Assembly (NCBI GenBank): GCA_946543095.1
Contig: CAMNLO010000151.1
Span: 1 to 5,067, forward strand
Reading direction: 5' to 3'
Length of the DNA: 5,067 nt
Source: an uncultured bacterium
GTDB lineage: Bacteria > Bacillota > Clostridia > Lachnospirales > Lachnospiraceae
Shown here: in pieces, positions 1 to 5,067 of the stretch
Numbering within the stretch: the stretch's first letter is position 1
Layout of the letters: each line of letters begins with the position of its first letter
Made by a program: the position numbers and the translations under genes
The notes under the pieces: model-generated
Database searches by the model: none
What the model was told of the DNA's origin: nothing
The model's input: only the letters and a program-made list of their open reading frames with translations

Positions 1-6
1 GCACAT
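1..6 (-). CDS. Possible start of the next gene (two codons, cut by the window edge)
   Basis: Four bases after the TAA of the GT2 gene, an ATG-TGC pair runs off the left edge. A GGGAAAGG-type purine stretch at the end of the upstream gene (14-21) lies 7 bases before it and could serve as a ribosome-binding site. The close spacing fits the rest of the operon. Two codons cannot identify a product, and this may not be a true start. Confidence 0.3.
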
Positions 7-10
7 AGTT

Positions 11-976
11 TTACCTTTCCCAGTATGTACTGTTCATCGTAAGTTTCCTGACCACACTCTCCGGCAGCTTTTCATAATGCCTGCCCAGCTGATAACCCAG
101 ATATTTTGCCGCGCTTGTGCTTCCCAATTCCATGAGCGCCATGGGATCGTGCTCCGCCAGAAATTCCCGCCCCAGCTGTTTCACCATCCGCAGGCCTTCT
201 CCCTCGGAAGGAACCCTGCGAAAAACCTCCGGATGGTCCTGCTGGGACACTCCGATGTCGAAATTCCTCCTCAGCTGCTCCTTCAGGGTGTAGCGGTGGG
301 AGTGGTAGACCCTGGCCTTTCCTTCATAGGCGATGGCGTAGCCGGCATCGATCAGGGATGCCGCAAAGATCATGTCCTCATTGAAGATGGTCCTTTTCGT
401 AAAGCCTCCCAGCTTCAGGTAAATGTCACGGTCATAGGCCGCGCAGGCATTGGAGAGAAAAAAGGTCTTGATCCCCAGCTTCTTCAGATCCTTCCCGGTC
501 TTGATGAAAGACTCCTCCGGGTAGTTGAACTGCCGGATCCTGCTCTCCAGCTTTCCCGCATGCTTCTTCGGCAGCTGCCTGGCATAGGAGGCCGCCGCCT
601 TCCGCTCTCTGACGGGGGCTGTGAGACGCTCCACAAGATATGGATCCGCAGGCACCGCATCCTGCGTCATCAGCACCACCGTTTCCGCCGTCGAAAGATG
701 TATGGCCTGATCCCGGGTGGCTCCGTGGTCGAAGCTTTCTTTACTGATATGCCGGATCAGCACTGTGGTCCTGCCGAAGGGGAGCTGCTCCTCCCCCTCC
801 CCACCTTGAATGCTTTCCGCAAACAATCCCGTCATCCGGCGGAACCGGTCAAAGTGCCCTTTTTCCGTGTTCATAATAATAATTTTACCCGGACACAGAG
901 TCTGGGCCTCAAGTCGTTTGAGGACCTTTGCAAACTCTGCGCCGGGTCTGTAGGTCGGAATGATGATATCCGTCAT
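11..976 (-). CDS. GT2 family glycosyltransferase, rhamnosyltransferase-like
   Basis: A complete 321-residue soluble enzyme expected to add a sugar, often annotated as rhamnose in relatives, to the growing glycan in the cytoplasm. Seen in order: IIIPTYRPG (4-12), FDHGATR (82-88), MTQDAVPAD (103-111, the acidic donor/metal site around D106), YARQLP (131-136), FNYPEES (150-156), SNACAAYDR (175-183) with GGF (190-192), IFNEDMIFA (197-205, E200-D201 as likely catalytic base region), HSHRYT (225-230) and RRNFDIGVSQ (236-245). These are hallmarks of a GT2 subgroup typical of rhamnose-containing polysaccharide loci. The ATG lies only 6 bases after the LCP stop, in the same frame (TGA-TAT-GCC-ATG). 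No Shine-Dalgarno sequence is visible in the preceding 19 bases, so translation probably depends on coupling to the LCP gene. The in-frame TGA rules out a start further upstream. Donor specificity is inferred from family resemblance only. Confidence 0.92.
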   Translation of the reverse strand: MTDIIIPTYRPGAEFAKVLKRLEAQTLCPGKIIIMNTEKGHFDRFRRMTGLFAESIQGGEGEEQLPFGRTTVLIRHISKESFDHGATRDQAIHLSTAETVVLMTQDAVPADPYLVERLTAPVRERKAAASYARQLPKKHAGKLESRIRQFNYPEESFIKTGKDLKKLGIKTFFLSNACAAYDRDIYLKLGGFTKRTIFNEDMIFAASLIDAGYAIAYEGKARVYHSHRYTLKEQLRRNFDIGVSQQDHPEVFRRVPSEGEGLRMVKQLGREFLAEHDPMALMELGSTSAAKYLGYQLGRHYEKLPESVVRKLTMNSTYWER

Positions 977-982
977 GGCATA

Positions 983-2083
983 TCAGTGATTGATGTATTT
1001 TGATGCGTCAGACTGGATCTTATCGGAATAGCTCTGCACCTCATTGGAAGGAACATAATCAGCCTCATCGAAGAGGAAGCCGTGGAGCCAGACCACATTG
1101 TCATAGAGGTTCATTGGAATGACCGCATCACCCACTGCGCCGCCCATCTTGGCGGTGGTCCTGTGCTCCGCGCTGGGGAAGCCGTCATCTCCCACGATCT
1201 GGTATTTGGACACTTCCTTTAACAGATCCAGGATCTCCTCCAGTCCCAGGGAGGTGTAGATGATATTGTCATCGAAGACCGCATTGGCGGTTTTGGTCAG
1301 TGTGGCTACATCTGCCTTTCTGGCCTTGTCCATGGCTGCCTTCAGCACCTCTCTCTGGCGCTCCGCTCTCTTGAAGTCGTCTCCGGCAGTGTAGCGGATC
1401 CGGCAGTAGGCCGTGGCCTGCAGTCCGTTCAGGGTCTGCATGCCGGTCTTGGTGACCTCCTTATAGGACATCTTCAGGTCCTCTGCCATGGTGTACTGAT
1501 AGTTGTTGATATGTGCAAGCTCCGCGGAGTCCACATCGATCTCCACGCCCCCCAGGGCATCAATGGCCTTGGTGAGGCCCGCAAAGCCGATGGTAACAAA
1601 ATCCGTGATGTCCATGTCCAGGTTCATGTTCAGCATATTCATGGCCTGTTCCGGACCACCCTGGGCATAGGCGGAATTGCATTTGTTATAGGTGTCATTT
1701 CCCCTGTTCAGATAAGTGTCACGGTACAGGGAGCAAAGCTTCACATCTCCTGTGTCCAGATTTACGGAAGCGATCATGATCACATCGGAGCGGGTGTTCT
1801 TGGTCAGGGCTCCCGTGGTGGAGTCCACACCGAACAGCGCGATATTCCGGTAGCCCTTTGTGATTTCTCCTTCCTCTGCTTCCAGCTCCTTTTCCTGCTC
1901 CATGCGCTCCTTGACTTCTTCGTTGATCACGATGTCGCTCTCATCGATATTGACCTTCCCCACCTTTTCCGTGCGGGTCACCATCCAGAGCACCACCAGC
2001 ATTACCAGAAGGACTACGATCTCAATGCCGAAAATAATGATCTTTCCCTTCGATGAGCCTCTCTTTTCACCCGGTCTTGCCAT
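983..2083 (-). CDS. LytR-CpsA-Psr (LCP) family wall-polysaccharide ligase
   Basis: A complete 366-residue protein. LCP proteins transfer lipid-linked polymers (teichoic acid, capsule, rhamnan) onto peptidoglycan outside the membrane. The N-terminus is basic (R3, K7, R8, K12, K14) and followed by one membrane helix (about 15-36), giving an inside-to-outside topology. A Glu-rich, probably helical stalk spans about 48-76. The LCP domain starts at NIALFGVDS (80-88) and continues with NTRSDVIMIASVN (96-108; R98 and D100 pocket residues), SLYRDTYL (118-125; R121, D122), NSAYAQGG (136-143), GGVEIDV (178-184) and AYCRIRYTAGDDFKRAERQREVL (225-247; R228, R230, D236, R239, R242). All hallmark charged residues are present, so it should be active. 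The ATG has AAGGAG at 2089-2094 with a 5-base spacer. It starts 42 bases after the initiating transferase and ends 6 bases before the next GT2. The neighbours suggest its substrate is the polymer made by this cluster. Confidence 0.95.
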   Translation of the reverse strand: MARPGEKRGSSKGKIIIFGIEIVVLLVMLVVLWMVTRTEKVGKVNIDESDIVINEEVKERMEQEKELEAEEGEITKGYRNIALFGVDSTTGALTKNTRSDVIMIASVNLDTGDVKLCSLYRDTYLNRGNDTYNKCNSAYAQGGPEQAMNMLNMNLDMDITDFVTIGFAGLTKAIDALGGVEIDVDSAELAHINNYQYTMAEDLKMSYKEVTKTGMQTLNGLQATAYCRIRYTAGDDFKRAERQREVLKAAMDKARKADVATLTKTANAVFDDNIIYTSLGLEEILDLLKEVSKYQIVGDDGFPSAEHRTTAKMGGAVGDAVIPMNLYDNVVWLHGFLFDEADYVPSNEVQSYSDKIQSDASKYINH

Positions 2084-2125
2084 ATTCTCTCCTTATTCTC
2101 CCGACTTCCTGCTTCTTTTTCTACC

Positions 2126-3529
2126 TTAATATGCGTTGCGATTGATAAAGCCTTTGAAGATGGTCAGGAACATGATCTTAAAGTCCAGACCCAGACTCCA
2201 GTTCTCGATGTAAAACAGATCGTACTGAATCCTTCTTAATATGGAAGTATCTCCCCGGTAGCCATTCACCTGTGCCCAGCCCGTGATGCCGGGGCGCACC
2301 TGGTGCTTCACCATGTATCTGGGGATCTCTTCCCTGAATTTCTCAACGAACTGCGGCCTCTCGGGCCTGGGTCCCACAAGACTCATATCCCCCTTCAGAA
2401 TATTGAAGAACTGGGGAAGCTCGTCTATGGAGGTCCGCCGGATGAATCTGCCTACTGCAGTGACCCTTGCGTCTCCCTTTTTGGACCAGCCCTGTTTTTC
2501 CGTTTCCGCGTCCTGCATGCACATACTTCTGAACTTGTACATGACGAACGGTTTATTATGATACCCTATCCTCTCCTGCTTGTAAATAACCGGCCCGGGA
2601 GAATCCAGTTTTATTGCGATGGCCGTGATCAGCATAATGGGAGACGTGATCACAATGCCCGCAACCGCCGCCAAAAGATCGATGACCCGCTTGACGAAAA
2701 AGTTCACGGAATTCGTCAGGGGCACATAGCGGATATTCGCCACCAGAAGCCCCTCAAAATCCTCCGTAAAGGGATTGGAGGGCATCACATTGCCGTAATC
2801 CGGCACAAATTTGGTGTGGATCCCCGATTTTTCGCACAGATCCACAATCTGCTCCAGCTTATCGTACTGCACCAGAGAAAGGGTGATGACGATCTCGTCC
2901 AGCTTGTTCTCAGGCAGGATATAGATCAGGTTGTCAATATCCCCCAGCACCCGGATTCCCTTGTACAGGGTTCCTCTCGGCACCACATCATCCAGGACTC
3001 CCCGGATCTCGTAGCCCCACTGGGGGTTGGCCGTGATCCTGTCGATATAGGCCTCCGCAGCCCTGGAATAGCCCACCAGAAGCACCTGCTTCAGGTTATA
3101 GCCCTTTTTCCGGATATACTGGAGGCTCAGGCGGATGATCCGCCTGATGGCAGCTGCCGACAGGATGTTCAGCGCCATAAATATGCCCAGCATCCCACGG
3201 GAAAAGTCTCCCACATGGAACAGGTAGAACAGCATCATGATGATGCCGGCTCCCATGAGGTTGGCCCTTACGATATTAAAGAATTCGTAAATCCCGCTGG
3301 AGCCGCGCTTCGGAGTGTAGAGCCCGCATTCCGCGTAAAGGATCAGATAGCCGGGAACGATAAAAGCCAGCAGCATAAAGTAATACTGCCAGGAAAGAAC
3401 TCCCGTACCGGCCTCCTGCTCCATCAGTACGAAGCGGATCCACCAGGATAATATGTACATGGCGGCGATGGTTACTGCGTCCGCCACCACATGCAGTCTG
3501 TTAAAAAAACGCTGGTTATCCTTAATCAC
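2126..3529 (-). CDS. Undecaprenyl-phosphate sugar-1-phosphate transferase (polyprenyl glycosylphosphotransferase, WcaJ-like)
   Basis: This 467-residue membrane enzyme starts polysaccharide synthesis by moving a hexose-1-phosphate from a UDP-sugar to undecaprenyl phosphate. The N-terminal part has hydrophobic segments near 14-36, 50-67, 85-105 and 112-128. A Rossmann-like CoA-binding-type domain follows (VLLVGYS at 149-155 through about 225). The C-terminal catalytic domain begins at about 279 with a re-entrant hydrophobic segment holding the helix-breaking SP (296-297). It then carries DSPGPVIYKQERIG (309-322), KFRSM (332-336), the catalytic Asp-Glu dyad in SIDELPQ (D369, E370), LVGPRPE (384-390), PGITGWAQVNG (413-423) and the family ending in NAY. 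Full length and intact. Start is GTG with GGAG 8 bases upstream. The gene follows the upstream GT2 by 25 bases and may have its own promoter. The C-terminal style (ENWSLGLDFK) favours the glucose-type WcaJ group; galactose or another sugar cannot be excluded. Confidence 0.94.
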   Translation of the reverse strand: MIKDNQRFFNRLHVVADAVTIAAMYILSWWIRFVLMEQEAGTGVLSWQYYFMLLAFIVPGYLILYAECGLYTPKRGSSGIYEFFNIVRANLMGAGIIMMLFYLFHVGDFSRGMLGIFMALNILSAAAIRRIIRLSLQYIRKKGYNLKQVLLVGYSRAAEAYIDRITANPQWGYEIRGVLDDVVPRGTLYKGIRVLGDIDNLIYILPENKLDEIVITLSLVQYDKLEQIVDLCEKSGIHTKFVPDYGNVMPSNPFTEDFEGLLVANIRYVPLTNSVNFFVKRVIDLLAAVAGIVITSPIMLITAIAIKLDSPGPVIYKQERIGYHNKPFVMYKFRSMCMQDAETEKQGWSKKGDARVTAVGRFIRRTSIDELPQFFNILKGDMSLVGPRPERPQFVEKFREEIPRYMVKHQVRPGITGWAQVNGYRGDTSILRRIQYDLFYIENWSLGLDFKIMFLTIFKGFINRNAY

Positions 3530-3537
3530 GAAAAAAA

Positions 3538-3541
3538 CTCC
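3538..3541 (-). promoter_or_regulatory. Ribosome-binding site deciding the GTG start of the initiating transferase
   Basis: GGAG on the minus strand lies 8 bases (a run of T followed by C) before the GTG at 3529. No ATG is close by in frame. The first internal Met codon (residue 24) would cut into the first membrane helix, so the GTG is the best-supported start. Confidence 0.7.
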
Positions 3542-3554
3542 AACTTGGTATATC

Positions 3555-4553
3555 TTACAATAATGTTACAAAAAGAGCAAGCATATTGTACCAAAGATCG
3601 GTCTGTATCCCAATATATTGTGGAATGTTCCTTATCTCAAATGTTACATGTTTTTTTCTCTGCCCGGGGGAAGCCGACATACTGATCCCGGCACGGACCC
3701 CTTCGGAATAGTATTTGCCCAGGCCTTTGGCGGAAAAATAAAGATACTTCACCGCTCCCCCCGTAAGCAGAAGGGGGGCATTCAGAAGCAGCTGAAGGAG
3801 GGGCATGTTCTTTGCGATCAGCAGAATATTGTTCCTGGCCGCATGGAAGACCTTGAAGGGATTATGCCTTGTGCCGGTGGAGGCGCTTCCCGCATGGAGC
3901 ACCAGAGCTTCCGGACAGATGTAATTCCGATAGCCCCGGATGCCTGCCCTGTAGCAAAGATCCAGATCCTCCAGATAGGCAAAATGGGCTTCGTCAAAGC
4001 CCCCCAGCTTTAGAAACAGCTTTCTTCTGCAGAGCATCGCTCCACCACAGGCGGAAAAAACCCGCTCCAGGCTTCCTTCCCCGTTGCTTCCTTTTAGATA
4101 GGGCTTCCCCTTCCGGAAGGAACAGGCCCAGCCCAGGGCGCAGTACAGATCTCCGGCGGAATCGATGCGGTCTCCCCTTCCGTTCAGCATCAACGCCTGG
4201 ACGGCGAAAGCCCGTGGAGCATTCCCCGCCGCATCCTCAAGCTTTTCCAGGCAGGATCTGTCCACAAAGGTGTCATTGTTCAGCAGGAAGACATACTCCG
4301 TATCCGCATGCCGCACTCCCAGGTTCACCGCATGGCAGAAGCCGGTGTTCTTCGATAGGAGCAGCGCCTTTGCGTGAGGAAATTCCTCCAGGAATCCGGA
4401 TCCTGAAAGATATTCCGCGCTGCCGTCCTCAGACCCGTTGTCCACCACCAGAAGCTTAAAGGGCCTTGTCTGCTCCTTCAGGGAGACGAGACACGCCTTC
4501 AGCCAGGAAAGGCCGTTCCAGTTCGGGATCACCACTGTGGTCGATATCTTCAT
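3555..4553 (-). CDS. GT2 family glycosyltransferase (WbbL/rhamnosyltransferase-like)
   Basis: A complete 332-residue protein predicted to transfer a sugar from a nucleotide donor to a lipid-linked growing glycan at the cytoplasmic face. The GT-A fold is clear: the first beta strand VVIPNWNG (7-14), DNGSEDGS (38-45), the NTGFCHAVNLG segment (69-79), LLNNDT (90-95, the metal/nucleotide-binding acidic site), SACGGAML (167-174), and GGFDEAHFAYLEDLDLC (184-200), whose E195-D196 is the likely catalytic-base region. A hydrophobic stretch near 253-268 may sit on the membrane. Length fits the family. The ATG is supported by a GAGGAAGG ribosome-binding site at 4563-4570 with a 9-base spacer. It follows the partial glycosyltransferase after 85 bases and ends 25 bases before the initiating transferase. 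The last 35 codons are much more AT-rich than the rest because they overlap a putative promoter region. Donor sugar is not determinable; rhamnose is a common annotation for relatives. Confidence 0.92.
   Translation of the reverse strand: MKISTTVVIPNWNGLSWLKACLVSLKEQTRPFKLLVVDNGSEDGSAEYLSGSGFLEEFPHAKALLLSKNTGFCHAVNLGVRHADTEYVFLLNNDTFVDRSCLEKLEDAAGNAPRAFAVQALMLNGRGDRIDSAGDLYCALGWACSFRKGKPYLKGSNGEGSLERVFSACGGAMLCRRKLFLKLGGFDEAHFAYLEDLDLCYRAGIRGYRNYICPEALVLHAGSASTGTRHNPFKVFHAARNNILLIAKNMPLLQLLLNAPLLLTGGAVKYLYFSAKGLGKYYSEGVRAGISMSASPGQRKKHVTFEIRNIPQYIGIQTDLWYNMLALFVTLL
3562..3570 (-). repeat. TGTAACATT box, downstream copy
   Basis: The second identical 9-base copy, about 9-17 bases past the predicted P2 start. 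It overlaps the last codons of the upstream gene (V-T-L of its C-terminus). The core TGTTACA is again an odd-centred inverted repeat. It is also part of a tandem TTACAA pair (3555-3560 and 3566-3571) with an 11-base period. Placed in the leader, a bound protein here could block transcription. The role is inferred from position only. Confidence 0.33.
3585..3613 (-). promoter_or_regulatory. Putative internal promoter P2 with extended -10
   Basis: On the minus strand TTGGGA (3608-3613, 4 of 6 matches) is followed after 17 bases by TACAAT (3585-3590, 5 of 6). TGG directly before the -10 makes an extended TGn element. Its -35 shares bases 3612-3613 with the -10 of P1, so the two would not readily be occupied at the same time. 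The start would be near 3578, giving a leader of about 49 bases. It may be an alternative to P1 or a chance match in AT-rich DNA. Confidence 0.38.
3612..3640 (-). promoter_or_regulatory. Putative internal sigma-A promoter P1
   Basis: On the minus strand TTGAGA (3635-3640) is followed after exactly 17 bases by TATATT (3612-3617). Each hexamer matches the housekeeping consensus at 5 of 6 positions. The start point would be near 3605, leaving about 75 bases of leader before the GTG at 3529. It lies inside the 3' end of the upstream glycosyltransferase gene, in an AT-rich island. Its job would be to transcribe the initiating transferase and the genes after it independently of the upstream genes. 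Supported by motif match only. Confidence 0.5.
3640..3648 (-). repeat. TGTAACATT box, upstream copy
   Basis: One of two identical 9-base sequences in the same orientation (minus-strand TGTAACATT). The surrounding ATGTTACAT at 3641-3649 is a perfect odd-centred inverted repeat (ATGT-N-ACAT). The box abuts the -35 hexamer of P1, sharing base 3640, a position where a bound protein could activate or block. The other copy is 78 bases downstream. Short repeats are likelier by chance in AT-rich DNA, so an operator role is inference. Confidence 0.35.
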
Positions 4554-4638
4554 TATAATTGTCCTTCCTCAAATGACGAAGCAAGCTTCTGGTTTGCCGA
4601 TGTCAAACGTCCCCCATATGCCGCTTCAGCGTTTTCTT

Positions 4639-5067
4639 TCAAACATGCCCTCTCATAAATTCCGGATCGTACAGAAGCTTCCAACCCTCCTGCCTGAGGG
4701 CATCGCAAAGAGCCGCAAAGCGCTCCTGATCCATATCCGGAGAGACCCGGTGGGCCAGCTCCTTACGTATTATATAGTTTCTGACATCCAGAGCAAAGGC
4801 ATCCTGCTGCAAAGAAGCCCTGTGAATATCCCCGGAATATCCTTTTCTTAAATGCAGATATAACGGAATTCCATTTTTAAAAATCCCACCTGCTATTCTG
4901 TTTTTGTCATATACGGGGCCTCCCACCATGGCAAGATCCTTTCTCTTTGCGAAAATCTCCTCTCCATACTCCTCTCTGTAGAAGCCCCGATGGGGAGTGT
5001 GATTTACATAAAAATTTTTGATATCACGAGATTGCATATGGGCCTGCAAAGCTGCCTTTCCAGCCTC
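4639..5067 (-). CDS. GT2-type glycosyltransferase, C-terminal end (partial, apparently internally deleted)
   Basis: The frame is open to the window edge, so the gene starts upstream; 142 residues and a TGA stop are visible. The first residues (EAGKAALQAHM, 1-11 of the visible part, then GFYREEY at 28-34) resemble the linker that precedes the second GT-A domain in large clostridial two-domain GT2 proteins. The rest resembles the back half of such a domain: a DLAMVGG segment (44-50), HRASLQQD (82-89), and GWKLLYDP (128-135). The expected front half, with a (V)SIIIPN strand and an acidic NND-type metal-binding motif, is not found between these parts. The chain also stops just after the YDP segment, where relatives usually continue. 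It is probably cytoplasmic and builds polysaccharide. Bases 4801-5040 are 41% G+C, lower than the downstream genes. Family assignment is from remembered family patterns and is moderately sure; the exact sugar is unknown. It may be a decaying gene. Confidence 0.68.
   Translation of the reverse strand, partial: EAGKAALQAHMQSRDIKNFYVNHTPHRGFYREEYGEEIFAKRKDLAMVGGPVYDKNRIAGGIFKNGIPLYLHLRKGYSGDIHRASLQQDAFALDVRNYIIRKELAHRVSPDMDQERFAALCDALRQEGWKLLYDPEFMRGHV

Noticed and set aside
77..1003. Long plus-strand open frame (308 codons) opposite the rhamnosyltransferase-like gene
   Set aside because: It lies antisense to a gene with clear GT2 motifs; its translation is rich in His, Arg, Pro and Gln with no recognisable domain. 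Codon bias in GC-rich genes often leaves such open antisense frames.
2303..3451. Very long plus-strand open frame (382 codons) opposite the initiating transferase
   Set aside because: Same reason: it mirrors a fully recognisable membrane enzyme, and its product (many His, Gln, Asp) lacks membrane segments or known motifs.
3757..3778. CCCCCC and GGGGGG runs forming a possible 6-bp hairpin with a 10-base loop in the GT2 gene
   Set aside because: It lies in codons for a hydrophobic segment (Pro-Leu-Leu-Leu-Thr-Gly-Gly), has no T-tract on either side, and the runs are too short to argue for slippage.
4601..4606. Perfect TTGACA (minus strand) in the 85-base gap before the GT2 gene
   Set aside because: At 16-18 bases downstream there is only TGCTTC-like sequence, no acceptable -10. 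The TATAAT-like bases next to the ATG are about 45 bases away, too far.
4554..4638. Possible terminator in the largest gap between genes
   Set aside because: Only weak stems are seen (GTTTG/CAAAC with 7-base loop; GAAG/CTTC with 4-base loop), neither followed by a run of T on the transcribed strand.
4769..4774. Perfect TATAAT (minus strand) inside the partial glycosyltransferase gene
   Set aside because: The best -35 at 16-18 bases matches at only about 3 of 6 positions, and the leader to the next gene would exceed 200 bases. Its bases encode ordinary codons (Tyr-Ile-Ile).

Overview
The window is a tightly packed, one-directional stretch of a cell-surface polysaccharide cluster. All genes lie on the minus strand, so transcription runs from the right edge (5067) to the left edge (1). 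The gene content suggests a Gram-positive Firmicute of moderate G+C. It includes a LytR-CpsA-Psr (LCP) ligase, a WcaJ-type polyprenyl-phosphate sugar-1-phosphate transferase, and GT2 enzymes of the kind common in Clostridia. My best guess is Lachnospiraceae or a close relative. That placement rests on protein style and base composition, not on a marker gene.

Layout in transcription order: (1) the 3' end of a GT2-type glycosyltransferase (4639-5067) cut by the window edge, whose last domain seems to lack its nucleotide-sugar-binding half; (2) a complete GT2 glycosyltransferase (3555-4553); (3) a membrane-bound initiating sugar-phosphate transferase with a GTG start (2126-3529); (4) an LCP-family wall-polysaccharide ligase (983-2083); (5) a second complete GT2 enzyme of a rhamnosyltransferase-like type (11-976); (6) possibly the first two codons of a further gene at the left edge. 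Gaps between genes are 85, 25, 42, 6 and 4 bases. I see no terminator, RNA gene, CRISPR array, insertion sequence or other mobile element, and no gene-free stretch over 100 bases.

Together the genes outline one pathway. The initiating transferase would load the first sugar phosphate onto undecaprenyl phosphate at the inner face of the membrane. The GT2 enzymes would extend the repeat unit. The LCP protein, outside the membrane, would transfer the finished polymer to peptidoglycan. Flippase, polymerase and sugar-nucleotide synthesis genes must lie outside the window.

The most interesting non-coding signal is an AT-rich island (3541-3660, 32% G+C by direct count against about 61% in a nearby coding stretch). 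It overlaps the 3' end of gene 2 and leads into gene 3. It holds two overlapping sigma-A-like promoters and two copies of a 9-base sequence with a TGTTACA core, one on each side of the promoters. This looks like a regulated internal promoter for the initiating transferase. No wholly new system is evident; the rest is a recognisable polysaccharide operon.
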